From NCBI GenBank assembly GCA_016177705.1, contig JACOUT010000006.1, positions 62,001 through 126,000 of the forward strand: a stretch of 64,000 nucleotides of DNA, read 5' to 3'. A program made the position numbers and the translations under genes. Each line of letters starts with the position of its first letter. Position 1 is the first letter of the stretch. Below are positions 17,095 through 26,154 of the stretch, piece after piece. This stretch comes from Deltaproteobacteria bacterium (GTDB lineage: Bacteria > Myxococcota > UBA727 > VGSZ01). The notes beneath the pieces were generated by a model. It was not told the origin of the DNA, searched no databases, and saw nothing but the letters and a program-made list of their open reading frames with translations.

Positions 17095-20000
17095 ATGACA
17101 GATTTGGCAGGCAGTTTCGACGCTCCTGCGTCGCTTCCGCGGGAGAGCATGGCCGAGCCCGAGCACGCCCCACCGGTCCCGTCGAGCCGCGAACCCGCGC
17201 GCGTGGCGCCGCCGTGGGACGCGCCCGACCTTCGTGTCGTGCTGGCCGACGCGCGCGCGCGGCTGCGCCGTGCGGCGCTGCTCGAGGTCGTTTCGGCCGG
17301 CGCGTCCGCCGGCGCGCTCGCGCTGTGCGGCGCGCTCGTGCTGGTCGACGTCGTGCCCTACTCGCTCGCGCTGCGCGCGGCGCTGTGGAGCGCGCTCGGC
17401 GCCGCGGCGCTCGTCGCTGCGGCGCTGGTGGTGCTGCGGCGCCTCTTGCCGCTGCGCTTCGACGTCGTGGTGGCCGCGCGCCTGGAGGACGCGCTGGCGC
17501 GCCGCGGCGCGCCAGCTGGCGACGCCGTGCGCGGCGCCGTCGAGCTGCTCGACGAGGGCAAAGACGAGGTGCTCGGCCGCTCGCGCGCGCTCTGCCGCGC
17601 GCACATCGCCGGCACCGCCGCGCGCGTGGTCGAGGGCGGCGCGCGCGACTCGCTGTCGGCGGTGGCGCTCGAGCGCGCGCTGCCGACGCTCCTGCTCGCC
17701 GCCGCCGCGCTGCTCATGCTCGTGGTGTCGACGCTCGGCTTCCCCGCGGCGTTCGCGGCGCGCTGGGACAAGCTGTTCTCGGCCACGGGCGCACAGCGCG
17801 CGCTCGACGAGCGCGCGGCGAGCGCGCTGCCCCTCGTCACCGACCTGAAGCTGACGCTGCGCTACCCGGCCTACATGGGCGAGCCCGACGAGGTCATCGC
17901 CGGCAGCTCGGGCGACGTGCTGGCGCCGCGCGGCACCGAGGTCACGGTCGAAGGGCGCGCCGATCGACCGCTCGAGGGCGCCGTGCTGCTGGTGGGCGAG
18001 CGCGAGCTGCAGGTGGAGCTGCCCGACGCTCGCTCGCTGCGCGCGCGCTTCACGGTGGAGGGAGGCGGCGCCTACCGCTTCCGAGTCGACCCCGCGCGCG
18101 GCCTGCCCGAGCTCGACCCGGTGGCGCACAAGATCACGGTGCGCCCCGACGCACCGCCGACGGTGCTCATGCTCGAGCCCGACGCCGACCGCGTGGTGCA
18201 GCAGGACGAGACCGTGCGCCTGGCGTTCTCGGCCAAGGACGACGTCGGGCTCACCAAGTTCCGCGTGGTCGTCAAGCGCCAGGGCAGCGCGCGCGAGCCG
18301 TGGACCAAGGACCTGCTCGAGCTGCCGGGCGGCCTGGCGGCGGCGCGCGGCAAAGGTGACTTCACCGTGGCCGAGACCGGCGCGCGCCCGGGCGATCGCC
18401 TGAGCGTCTACGTCGAGGCGCTCGACAACGACACCGTGGGCGGCCCCAACGTCGGCCGCTCGTCGACACGCGTCTTGACCGTGTTCTCGGCGGCCGAGCA
18501 GCACCAGCGCGTCACCGCGCGCCTGCAGGATGTGCTCGACAAGATGGTGGACGCGCTCGGCGATGAGCTGGAGGCGCCGGTCCGGAGCGAGACCGAGGGC
18601 GCTGCCGTCGACGCAGCGGCGCAGCGGCGCGACGTCGAGCGCCACCGACAGATCGAGGCGCGCCACGCGGCCTTGCAGCAAGCGCTCGACGAGGCGCTGC
18701 TGGCGCTCGCCGAGGATCGCCTGGCGCCCGCGGCCACGCGGCGCGCGCTCGCCAATCTCAAGGTGGCCGAGGCGGGGCTGGTGGCCGCCAAGAAGCGCAC
18801 GCTCGCGCAGCTCGTGCAGCTCACCGACGGCGGCAAGCTGGCGGGCACCGCGCCCTGGCGCCGGCTGGCCGCCGACCAGCGCGCGCTGGTCGAGCGCCTC
18901 GAGAAGGACGTGCTCTACCTCGAGGACCTGCTGGCGCGCGAGAAGATCGCCGAGGCGCGCCAGATCGCCGACGACCTCAAGCGCGCACAGCAAGACCTCA
19001 AGGCGCTCATCGACCAGTACAAGAAGTCGGGCGACCCGGAGGTGCGAAAGGCGCTGCTCGACGAGATCGCGCGCATGCAGAAGCAGATGGCCGAGCTGAT
19101 GGACAAGCTGGCCGCGCTCCAGCGCGACGTGCCCGACGAGTTCCTGAACGACGAGGCCTTCAAGGGCGATGAGCTGCTGAAGGGCGCGCGTGACATCGAC
19201 CAGTTGATCGAGGAGGGCAAGCTCGACGAGGCCGCGGCGGCGCTCGAGCGCATGCTCGAGCAGACGCAGAAGATGATGGAGGGCCTCGACGACACCGGCG
19301 AACAGTTCGGCGGCGACGACTACAAGGAGCTGCGCGAGAAGATGCAGCGCTTCTCCGACGAGCTCGGCGCCCTCGAGCAGGGCCAGCGCCAGGTGCTCGA
19401 CGGCAGCCAGGCGCTGATGGACCGCGCCACCAAGGAGGCCGAGCAGCGCCTCAAGGGCAAGCTCGAGCGCGCGCTCGCCGAGGTGAAGAAGAAGGTGGAG
19501 CGGGCGCAGCAGGAGCTGCACGGCATGACGCCGGACGCGCTGTTCTCGCACGAGAACGAGGACCGCGCCTTCGCGGAGGCGCGCACCGAGGACCTCGAGC
19601 GCGCGCTCGACACCGGCGATCTCGAGGACGCGGCCGCCACCGCCGAGGAGGCCGAGCAGGCGGCGCGCTCGGCCGAGCGCTCAGTCGGCGAGCGCACGCG
19701 CGGCCGCTTTGGCGCGCGCGACAAGGAGACGCTCGAGGCCAAGGCGGCGCTCGAGCGCGCGCGCCAGGAGCTCGAGAGCGCGCGCAAGCAGCTTCGCGAG
19801 CTGGTGCCCGACCCGAGCGCGATGATGAGCGCCGCCGATCGCGCTCGCCTGCAGAAAGACGGCGACAAGCAAGAGCAGCTCGAGGAGGGCGCCGAGCGGC
19901 TCGCGCGCCTGATGGACGAGATCGGCAAGGAGGCGCCGGTGTTCGGCCCCGAGCACAAGCAGCGCCTGGCGGAGGCGAAGCAGGCGATGCAGCGTGCGGG

Positions 20001-20346
20001 CGCGCAGATGAAGCGCGCCGACCTGCGCGGCGCTCGCAGCTCGCAGCGCTCGGCGCTCCGGCAGCTCGCGCAGCTCGCCGGCGACTTGCAGCAGATGGGG
20101 CAAGGGCAGGGCACAGGCGGCGGCATGCCGATGCCGCTTCCCGGCGGCGGCAGCCCCGGCGCCGAGCCGAGCGATCGCGAGGGCAACGGGCGCTCGCCGT
20201 CGGCGGAGCGCGTCGAGATCCCGGACGGCAACGACTTCAAGGTGCCCGACGCACAACGCAAGGACATCATCGACGCCATGCGCGAGGGCGCGCCCGCCGA
20301 CTGGATGCAAGAGGTGCGGCGCTACTACGAGAAGCTGATTCAATGA
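17095..20346 (+). CDS. large DUF4175-like membrane protein with long coiled coil
   Basis: This 1083-residue protein has three N-terminal hydrophobic helices (about 63-88, 91-117, 199-222). A beta-rich periplasmic region follows (about 240-480: LTLRYPAYMGEPDEVIAGSSGDVLAPRGTEV and a VRLAFSAKDDVGLTKFRV strand). The rest is a Glu/Arg/Lys-rich coiled coil (about 490-990) ending in a Gly/Pro-rich stretch and a conserved-looking C terminus (ADWMQEVRRYYEKLIQ). The layout matches DUF4175/TIGR02302-like proteins, whose role is unknown. It is coupled by ATGA to the next gene, a gluzincin-TPR protein, suggesting joint work in the envelope. Confidence 0.75.
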   Translation: MTDLAGSFDAPASLPRESMAEPEHAPPVPSSREPARVAPPWDAPDLRVVLADARARLRRAALLEVVSAGASAGALALCGALVLVDVVPYSLALRAALWSALGAAALVAAALVVLRRLLPLRFDVVVAARLEDALARRGAPAGDAVRGAVELLDEGKDEVLGRSRALCRAHIAGTAARVVEGGARDSLSAVALERALPTLLLAAAALLMLVVSTLGFPAAFAARWDKLFSATGAQRALDERAASALPLVTDLKLTLRYPAYMGEPDEVIAGSSGDVLAPRGTEVTVEGRADRPLEGAVLLVGERELQVELPDARSLRARFTVEGGGAYRFRVDPARGLPELDPVAHKITVRPDAPPTVLMLEPDADRVVQQDETVRLAFSAKDDVGLTKFRVVVKRQGSAREPWTKDLLELPGGLAAARGKGDFTVAETGARPGDRLSVYVEALDNDTVGGPNVGRSSTRVLTVFSAAEQHQRVTARLQDVLDKMVDALGDELEAPVRSETEGAAVDAAAQRRDVERHRQIEARHAALQQALDEALLALAEDRLAPAATRRALANLKVAEAGLVAAKKRTLAQLVQLTDGGKLAGTAPWRRLAADQRALVERLEKDVLYLEDLLAREKIAEARQIADDLKRAQQDLKALIDQYKKSGDPEVRKALLDEIARMQKQMAELMDKLAALQRDVPDEFLNDEAFKGDELLKGARDIDQLIEEGKLDEAAAALERMLEQTQKMMEGLDDTGEQFGGDDYKELREKMQRFSDELGALEQGQRQVLDGSQALMDRATKEAEQRLKGKLERALAEVKKKVERAQQELHGMTPDALFSHENEDRAFAEARTEDLERALDTGDLEDAAATAEEAEQAARSAERSVGERTRGRFGARDKETLEAKAALERARQELESARKQLRELVPDPSAMMSAADRARLQKDGDKQEQLEEGAERLARLMDEIGKEAPVFGPEHKQRLAEAKQAMQRAGAQMKRADLRGARSSQRSALRQLAQLAGDLQQMGQGQGTGGGMPMPLPGGGSPGAEPSDREGNGRSPSAERVEIPDGNDFKVPDAQRKDIIDAMREGAPADWMQEVRRYYEKLIQ

Positions 20347-22382
20347 GCGCGCGCGCGTCCCTCCTGTGCCGTTGCGGCGCCATCGTGGCGCTGCTGATGG
20401 CCGCTGCCGGCGCGCGCGCCGAGGCCAAGGACGTGGGCGCGCGCATCGCGCGCGTGCAGGCGCTGCTCGCCGACTGGCAGCTCGACGAGGCCGCCCTTGT
20501 GGCAGAGCGCCTCGAACGCGAGCTGCCCGACGTGCCGCCCGTGCAGGCGGTGGTCGGCGCCGTGCGCTTCCACCAGGGCGACTACCAGGGGGCGGTGCGC
20601 CTGCTGCGCCGCGCCTCCGAGGGCGGCGACACCGTGCCGCTGCTGCCGCTCGCCGAGAGCACGCTGGCCGAGACGCGCGGCTACGTGTCGAAGGAGAGCG
20701 CGCACTTCGTGGTGCGCGTGCCGCCGGGCAAGGACGAGCTGTTGCAGCCCATCGCGCTCGAGGCGCTCGAGGCTGCCTACGACGGCATCGGCGGCGCCTT
20801 CGACTACCAACCCAAGCGCAAGGTGGTGGTCGACATCCTGCACGACGCGCGCGGCCTCGCCTCGGTGTCCACGCTCACGGTTGGTGAGATCGAGACCAGT
20901 GGCACCATCGCCATCTGCAAGTTCAACCGCCTGATGGCGACGTCACCCAAGGCCTTGGCGCGCGGCTACTCCTGGCTCGACACGCTGGCGCACGAGTTCG
21001 TGCACCTGGTGGTGAGCGAAAAGAGCCACAACAACGTGCCGGTGTGGCTGCACGAGGGCCTCGCCAAGTTCAACGAGACGCGCTGGCGCGGCGCGCCCGG
21101 CCTGGCGCTCGAGCCGGCGAGCGAGAACCTGCTGGCCGCTGCGCTCAAGAAGGACAAGCTGATCACCTTCGAACAGATGCACCCGTCGATGGCCAAGCTG
21201 CCCTCGCAACAAGACGCCGCGCTCGCCTTCGCCGAGGTGTTCACGGTGGTCGAGATGCTCGAACGGACGCGCGACGCGCCGGGCAAGCCGCGCACCGCCA
21301 CCGTGCTGCTCGACGCGCTGAAGGGCGGCGCCACGCTCGACGCCGCGCTGACGACGTCGACCGGCGGCGACCTGGCGGCGCTGCAGCGCGAGTGGCGCGG
21401 CTACCTGAAGACGCGCGCGTTCCACCTGGTGCCGGGCGCCGAGCCGCGCGCGCTCACCTTCGTCAAGGACGCGCGCAAGGGCGGCGCCAGCGTGGAGGAG
21501 CGCGAGGACGAGGCCGCGCTCGACGAGGCCAAGGGCAAGGCGGGACGACAGTTCGTGCGCCTCGGCAACCTGCTGCGCGGCAAGCGCCGGCTGCGCGCGG
21601 CCACCGTCGAGTACCAAAAGGCGGTAGAGCAGGTCGGGCTGCACAGCCCGGCGCTGCACAACCGGCTCGCCGGCGTCTACCTCGAGCTCGGCGACGTCGA
21701 GGCCGCCAAGAAGGTGCTGGCCGACACGCTCGGCGCCTTCCCCACCGATCCGCAGACGCACGTGCTGCTCGGGCGCGTGGCGCTGCGCGCCAAGGACTGG
21801 CCCGGCGCGCGTACCCACTACCAGCAAGCCGCGTGGGAGGCGCCCTTCAACCCCGAGATCCACGTGGCGCTGCACACGGTTGCCACCGAGACCAAGGACG
21901 CGGCGCTGCAAGCGCGCGCGCAGCACGCGCTCGAGCTGTTGGCGGGGGCGGCGCGCTCGTCGTCGTCGGTGCCGGCGATGGCCAAGGAGGGCGCGCCCTT
22001 CGGCATCCTCGAGGTGCGCTCGCGGCCATGGGGGCGCGTGCTGCTCGACGGTGTCGACACCGGCATCACCACGCCGCTGCTCGACTACCGGGTGACGCCG
22101 GGCGCGCACCGCGTGCGCGTGCAAGACCCGCTGACGGGCCGGGAGCAGGGGCAGGGCATCGAGATCAGGGAGGGCGAGACCGCGCGCCTCGACCTCGAGC
22201 TGCTCGAGCTGAGCGCCGAACAGCGGCGCGCGCTCGTGGTCGCCGAGGAGCGCCTGGTGCGGCCCGCGCTGCCGGCGCCCGCGCGGCCGGCGCCGGCCGC
22301 CGCGCCGCCCACCCGACCGCCCGCTCCGTGGGAGGAGCCGGACGAGGAGCCGGTGCTGCCGCCCCTGTTGCCCCTGCCTTGA
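20343..22382 (+). CDS. exported gluzincin-like peptidase with TPR and PEGA domains
   Basis: The 679-residue protein has a signal peptide (MSARASLLCRCGAIVALLMAAAGARA) and a TPR-like region. A metallopeptidase-MA-type domain carries LAHEFVHLV (His217, Glu218, His221) and the third ligand Glu238 in VWLHEGLAKF, the HExxH-x16-E spacing of gluzincins. Further TPRs span about 390-530 (LRAATVEYQKAVEQVGLHSP, YLELGDVEAAKKVLADTLG). A PEGA-like domain (about 555-630: GILEVRSRPWGRVLLDGVDTG) and a Pro-rich tail follow. The start overlaps the preceding stop as ATGA. It may process or bind cell-surface proteins. Confidence 0.8.
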   Translation: MSARASLLCRCGAIVALLMAAAGARAEAKDVGARIARVQALLADWQLDEAALVAERLERELPDVPPVQAVVGAVRFHQGDYQGAVRLLRRASEGGDTVPLLPLAESTLAETRGYVSKESAHFVVRVPPGKDELLQPIALEALEAAYDGIGGAFDYQPKRKVVVDILHDARGLASVSTLTVGEIETSGTIAICKFNRLMATSPKALARGYSWLDTLAHEFVHLVVSEKSHNNVPVWLHEGLAKFNETRWRGAPGLALEPASENLLAAALKKDKLITFEQMHPSMAKLPSQQDAALAFAEVFTVVEMLERTRDAPGKPRTATVLLDALKGGATLDAALTTSTGGDLAALQREWRGYLKTRAFHLVPGAEPRALTFVKDARKGGASVEEREDEAALDEAKGKAGRQFVRLGNLLRGKRRLRAATVEYQKAVEQVGLHSPALHNRLAGVYLELGDVEAAKKVLADTLGAFPTDPQTHVLLGRVALRAKDWPGARTHYQQAAWEAPFNPEIHVALHTVATETKDAALQARAQHALELLAGAARSSSSVPAMAKEGAPFGILEVRSRPWGRVLLDGVDTGITTPLLDYRVTPGAHRVRVQDPLTGREQGQGIEIREGETARLDLELLELSAEQRRALVVAEERLVRPALPAPARPAPAAAPPTRPPAPWEEPDEEPVLPPLLPLP

Positions 22383-22437
22383 ATCCACCCGCGGTCGAGG
22401 GGGCGTCGTCGGATCCGCGCCGCGCTAAGGTGAGGGT

Positions 22438-22962
22438 GTGAACGACCGCACGGCGATCCAACTGATCAAGATCCTCGTTGTCGTCGGCGTGCTGGGCATC
22501 GGCACCGCGATCTTCTTCGGGCGCGGCGGCGCGCTCGGATCGCAGGCGCCGCCGACGACATCGCTCGCGGGCATTCAACGCATCGACGGCGTCAGCGAAC
22601 CGTTGCCCATCGGGCAGGGCAAGCCGGCGTTCGTCAACGTGTGGGCCACGTGGTGCGGCCCATGCCTGCAGGAGCTGCCGAGCCTCGTCGAGGCGTCGAA
22701 GGCGTACCAGGGCCGCGTCGCCTTCGTCGGCCTCGCGACGGACAGCACGATCGACGACGTCAAGAAGATCATCGAGCGTTTCTCGATCCCGTATCCCATG
22801 GCGCTCGCGGACGATGCCGCGTCGGCCTCGTGGGGCGTGCAGGCGCTGCCGACGTCATTCGTCGTCGACGGCGCCGGCACGATCGTGTGGAGCCACTCGG
22901 GCTCGCTGACACGAGCGGAGCTCGACGACGGGCTGAAGCGCCTGGACCCCGATTCGCCGTAG
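22438..22962 (+). CDS. TlpA/ResA-like thioredoxin-fold protein
   Basis: The 174-residue protein begins at GTG 22438 just after a Shine-Dalgarno-like AAGGTGAGGG. One N-terminal membrane helix (about 8-28) anchors a periplasmic thioredoxin fold with the active site WATWCGPCLQELPSL (CxxC). The cis-Pro loop is ALPTSFVVDGAGTIVW. TlpA/ResA-type proteins reduce disulfides outside the cytoplasm, often in cytochrome c maturation. No cytochrome genes are nearby, so its client is unknown. Confidence 0.88.
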   Translation: MNDRTAIQLIKILVVVGVLGIGTAIFFGRGGALGSQAPPTTSLAGIQRIDGVSEPLPIGQGKPAFVNVWATWCGPCLQELPSLVEASKAYQGRVAFVGLATDSTIDDVKKIIERFSIPYPMALADDAASASWGVQALPTSFVVDGAGTIVWSHSGSLTRAELDDGLKRLDPDSP

Positions 22963-23035
22963 CGCTTCGATACCCCGCGTCGTGCCGCCGCTCGTGCCCC
23001 CCGCGGTGAAGAGCGCGCCCGTGGGCGTCGAGCGG

Positions 23036-23431
23036 TCAGCGCGGCAGCAGCTCCACGCGCGCGCGGTGTCCGGGGGCGCCTGCCAGCTTCGCGTCGCAGG
23101 TGACCAGCGGCGATGCGAGCGCCTCGGCGAGCGCGACGTAGGCCGCGTCGCAGAACGTGAGGTTCGCGCGCAGCTCCCACATGCGCGGCAGCAGCGCCGT
23201 GTGCGGGTAGCGGGTCGTCACCAGGTCCCCGAGGTCGGCCAGCGCCGCGAGCGCCCGGGGCCCGTCGATGGCGCCGCCGCGCTCGAACCGCCGGAGCGCC
23301 TGCCCCACCTCCACGTCGAGCAGGTGTGGCGCGCCGAGCACGCCGTCGGCGACGACGCGGCGGCGCACGGCGGCGCCGGTCTCCGTGTCGAGCAGCAGCT
23401 CGATCGCCGCGGACGCGTCGAGGATGATCAC
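23036..23431 (-). CDS. vapC: VapC-family PIN-domain toxin
   Basis: The 131-residue PIN-domain ribonuclease shows the acidic metal-binding residues in order. These are the N-terminal IILDASAAIELLL (Asp), a Glu in LDVEVGQALRRF, and the C-terminal LTFCDAAYVALAEALASPLVTCDAKLA pair of Asp. VapC toxins cleave tRNA or rRNA when freed from their antitoxin. GTG 23431 overlaps the antitoxin stop (GTGA), so the pair is translationally coupled. Confidence 0.88.
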   Translation of the reverse strand: MIILDASAAIELLLDTETGAAVRRRVVADGVLGAPHLLDVEVGQALRRFERGGAIDGPRALAALADLGDLVTTRYPHTALLPRMWELRANLTFCDAAYVALAEALASPLVTCDAKLAGAPGHRARVELLPR

Positions 23432-23655
23432 GCGTCGCGCTCGGCGCGCACTGCTCGGGCCGCCGACTCCTTGAGGGTCACGCGGCCGCGGTGCGAGATG
23501 CGCTCGAGCACGTCGTCGAGCGTCGGCCGCTCGGCGATCGCGCGAAGCTCGGCGGCGAGGAACTCCGACAGGCTCATGCCGGCTGCGGCGGCGCGCGCCC
23601 GCAGCACGGCGTGGACCCGGTCCGGCACATTGCGCACCTGGATCATCTTGCTCAT
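23428..23655 (-). CDS. vapB: FitA/VapB-like ribbon-helix-helix antitoxin
   Basis: The 75-residue protein starts at ATG 23655 (MSKMIQVRNVPDRVHAVLRA). It has a ribbon-helix-helix DNA-binding N terminus with the AAAGMSLSEFLAAEL helix typical of FitA-like antitoxins. A C-terminal tail (about 45-75) should wrap the VapC toxin. It precedes and overlaps vapC. A perfect 6-bp inverted repeat lies 16 bp upstream, suitable for autoregulation. Confidence 0.87.
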   Translation of the reverse strand: MSKMIQVRNVPDRVHAVLRARAAAAGMSLSEFLAAELRAIAERPTLDDVLERISHRGRVTLKESAARAVRAERDA

Positions 23656-23670
23656 GCGAAACACATTACT

Positions 23671-23689
23671 GACATGCACTTTACATGTC
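23671..23689. promoter_or_regulatory. candidate vapBC operator palindrome
   Basis: GACATG and CATGTC flank a 7-bp AT-rich centre (cacttta), giving a 19-bp perfect inverted repeat 16 bp upstream of the antitoxin start. The surrounding stretch is unusually AT-rich for this window. Ribbon-helix-helix antitoxins commonly bind such a site over their own promoter; binding here is inferred. Confidence 0.55.
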
Positions 23690-23746
23690 GAGCCGTCGCT
23701 GCCACTGCCTTGAATCCCGCGGCGGGTGCGGCACACTTCAACGACG

Positions 23747-25180
23747 ATGCGCGCTCCCCACCTCTCGCTGCTCACGCTCGCGGTGCTCTTGCCCGGCGCG
23801 GCGCTCCTGTCGGCGTGCCCGCCGGCGCGCACGCTCGACCTCGACGACGACCCGATTGGCGGCGAGGGTGAAGGCGAAGGCGAGGGCGAGGGCGAAGGTG
23901 AGGGCGAAGGCGAGGGCGAGATCGACGACAACGCCGGCACGCCCTGCACCATCGGCGTCGGCACCGAGTGCGATGCGGGGTTGCTGTGCCTCTCGGAGGT
24001 GCTCGACCCGGCGGCCGGCACCTGCCGACGCCCCTGCGCCACCGTCGACACGCAGGGCAACGTCTCGGCCGACGACCCGACGCGCTGCACCGCCGGCGAC
24101 TCCTGCCAGCAGATCGTCTGGGTCGGTGACACCGGCTTCGTCGGCTACGTGCCCGTCTGCCTGCCGCAGGTGACCGAGCGCGACGCGCCCTGCTACGCCT
24201 TCCTCGACCCCGAGGCGTGCGGCGACGGCCGCCTGTGCGACCTGACCGAGGTGCTGGCAGCGCCCGGCGACGGCGGCGAGATCCTGCTCGGCACGCGCTG
24301 CAAGGACGACTGCGCGCTCGGCGCCACCGGCGCGGACGCCTCGTGCGTGCCGGGCGAGGTGTGCTCACGGCCCTACTACCAGCTCGCGCTCGAATCGCTG
24401 CAGCCGGGGCCGAACAACGGTGAGCTCGCATGCAACCTGACGGCCTGCACCAGCGGCCAGCCGTGCGTGTGCAACGGCGCCGAGGGCTACGTCTGCACCG
24501 ACCTGACGACGGGGGCGCGCTGCGCGCGGCTGTACGGCCATTGCGGCGAGCCGGTGCGCGCCGCCACCTTCACCGAGGTGCAGGGCTATGCGCCGGCGCC
24601 CGAGGCCGTGTGCAACGACGACGATCAGCACCGCATGTGCGACAACCGTGCCTACCTCGGCATGGCAGACCCGGCGCAGAGCGCATGCGCGATCGGACTG
24701 GTCTACAACGCCACCGAGTACGACGTGCTCGACGGCATGTGTTTCAACGTCTGCCACCAGGACCGCGCCGACTACGACTACAGCGGCGACGTGTTCACGC
24801 AGGCCGGCTTCGGCTACGGCCCCTTCGGGCTCGGCGAAGGCGAGATCAGCGGCACCTGCGCCACCGGCGAGGTGTGCGACTTCGACATCGGGCTCTTGCT
24901 CGGCCGCGCCTACGACCCGGATTACACGTCGTGCGTGCAGGCCGACTGCCCGATCGACCTCGAGTGTCCGAGCTGCCCCGTCGCGGGCATGCGGTGCGCG
25001 TACGGCATCTGCGCCTACGTGCCGGGCGTGTGCGCACCCGCGCCGTCGGAGGGTGAGGGTGAGGGCGAAGGTGAAGGCGAGGGAGAAGGGGAGGGCGAGG
25101 GAGAGGGCGAAGGCGAGGGAGAGGGTGAAGGCGAAGGTGAGGGTGAAGGCGAGGGTGAAGGCGAGGGTGAAGGCGAGTAG
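23747..25180 (+). CDS. lipoprotein with two Gly-Glu repeat tracts, cysteine-rich
   Basis: The 477-residue protein has a lipoprotein signal (LLPGAALLSAC, lipidated Cys24). A (Gly-Glu)10 linker (residues 39-58) is followed by a Cys-rich domain of about 375 residues with many CxxxxxC-type pairs (TPCTIGVGTECDAGLLCL and similar). The protein then ends in a second Glu(Gly-Glu)21 tract directly before the stop. I recognise the myxobacterial surface-lipoprotein style but no enzyme family. Proteins of this style often end with a sorting tail after the tract; this one stops inside the tract, 6 bp before the def stop. Confidence 0.75.
   Translation: MRAPHLSLLTLAVLLPGAALLSACPPARTLDLDDDPIGGEGEGEGEGEGEGEGEGEGEIDDNAGTPCTIGVGTECDAGLLCLSEVLDPAAGTCRRPCATVDTQGNVSADDPTRCTAGDSCQQIVWVGDTGFVGYVPVCLPQVTERDAPCYAFLDPEACGDGRLCDLTEVLAAPGDGGEILLGTRCKDDCALGATGADASCVPGEVCSRPYYQLALESLQPGPNNGELACNLTACTSGQPCVCNGAEGYVCTDLTTGARCARLYGHCGEPVRAATFTEVQGYAPAPEAVCNDDDQHRMCDNRAYLGMADPAQSACAIGLVYNATEYDVLDGMCFNVCHQDRADYDYSGDVFTQAGFGYGPFGLGEGEISGTCATGEVCDFDIGLLLGRAYDPDYTSCVQADCPIDLECPSCPVAGMRCAYGICAYVPGVCAPAPSEGEGEGEGEGEGEGEGEGEGEGEGEGEGEGEGEGEGEGEGEGE
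23861..23920 (+). repeat. hexanucleotide GGCGAR repeat encoding (Gly-Glu)10
   Basis: Ten tandem copies of a GGN-GAR hexamer code for the acidic linker just after the lipidation site of the lipoprotein at 23747-25180. The repeats differ only in silent third positions. Confidence 0.9.
25049..25177 (+). repeat. hexanucleotide repeat encoding Glu(Gly-Glu)21 at a C terminus
   Basis: A 129-bp run of GGN-GAR hexamers forms the last 43 codons of the lipoprotein at 23747-25180 and abuts its stop codon. Length variation by slippage would keep the frame. Confidence 0.9.
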
Positions 25181-25186
25181 CCCTCG

Positions 25187-25765
25187 TCAGCTCCCGTAGC
25201 GCTCGACCACCTTGGTGATCTGCTCGATGAACGCGGCGCGATGGTGCCGCTCCCAGTTCCGCCACGTCGACAGCGTGCTCGGATCGGTGACTCGGTCGAC
25301 GAACACCGTGCCGGCGAGGTGATCGCACTCGTGCTGGAAGGTGCCGGCGCTGACGCCCTTGACCTCGACGTCGTGAGCTTGGCCCGTCCTATCGAGGTAG
25401 CGCGCGCGCACGCGCGCGTGTCGCTTGACCACGCCGCGCAGGTCCGGCACCGACAGGCAGCCCTCGTAGTTGTCGAAGCTCTCGTCACCGATGGGCGTCA
25501 GGGTGGGGTTGACCAGCACCGTGAGCGGGATCTTCGGCTTGTAGGGGTAGCGCGGGTTGTCGCCCTTGACCTCGATGACCGCGACTTGCACCGGCGTGAA
25601 CACTTGATTGGCCGCGAGGCCGGCGCCGTCGGCGTCGCGCATGGTTTGGATCAGGTCGTCGATGAAGCCCTGCCAGCGCGGGCTCGCCAGCTCCTCGAGG
25701 GACAGCTCGCGTGCCCGCTCGCGTAGCACCGGCTCGCCCAGGGTCGCGATCTTGAGGATGGCCAT
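25187..25765 (-). CDS. def: peptide deformylase
   Basis: The 192-residue enzyme removes the formyl group from nascent proteins. All three family motifs are present: GAGLAANQV, EGCLSVP (metal Cys) and QHECDHLAG (HExxH-type metal ligands and catalytic Glu). The N terminus ILKIATLGEPVLRERA is typical. The gene stands alone, without fmt, and is convergent with the Gly-Glu lipoprotein gene. Confidence 0.96.
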   Translation of the reverse strand: MAILKIATLGEPVLRERARELSLEELASPRWQGFIDDLIQTMRDADGAGLAANQVFTPVQVAVIEVKGDNPRYPYKPKIPLTVLVNPTLTPIGDESFDNYEGCLSVPDLRGVVKRHARVRARYLDRTGQAHDVEVKGVSAGTFQHECDHLAGTVFVDRVTDPSTLSTWRNWERHHRAAFIEQITKVVERYGS

Positions 25766-25821
25766 GGATGGACGATAACGAACGGCCGCGCGCGCTGACA
25801 GGGATCCACATCGGCTGGGCG

Positions 25822-26154
25822 CTACGCGGGCGCCGAGACCACCTGGATGCGGCCCGGCCCCCTCGACTTCGCGCGCTTCCTCACCACGATCTCGACGTCG
25901 TTGCCGAGCGCGGTGAGGAACTCCATGAGCCGCTCCGTCGAGAACAGCGACAGCTTGCCGTTCATCAGTGCGGAGACCTTCGGCTGATCGATGCCCAGCA
26001 GCTTGGCGGCAGCCTTCTGCGTGAGCTTGCGCTCGGAAACGAGCGCAGCCACCTTGGACATGAGCGCGGCTTTGGCCAGGAGCTCGTCGGGAGCGTCGAG
26101 GCCCAGGTCGGCGAAGACGTTGCCGGTGCTCCTTGTGATGTCATTTCTTCGCAT
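25822..26154 (-). CDS. higA: XRE-family antitoxin of a HigBA-like pair
   Basis: The 110-residue protein has a central helix-turn-helix (LVSERKLTQKAAAKLLGIDQPKVSALMNGKL) and a C-terminal stretch ending in VRKRAKSRG. The LMEFLTALGNDVEIVVR segment is characteristic of the Xre/MbcA-like HigA antitoxins. It lies after the toxin gene and overlaps it by 14 bases, the toxin-first order usual for HigBA. It should neutralise the toxin and repress the operon. Confidence 0.85.
   Translation of the reverse strand: MRRNDITRSTGNVFADLGLDAPDELLAKAALMSKVAALVSERKLTQKAAAKLLGIDQPKVSALMNGKLSLFSTERLMEFLTALGNDVEIVVRKRAKSRGPGRIQVVSAPA

Noticed and set aside
16189..19551. Minus-strand frame of 1120 codons
   Set aside because: Antisense to the DUF4175-like gene except for the C-terminal sigma factor, which starts near 17025.
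25049..25177. Possible CRISPR-like repeat array
   Set aside because: The units are 6-bp coding hexamers without spacers; they encode Gly-Glu.
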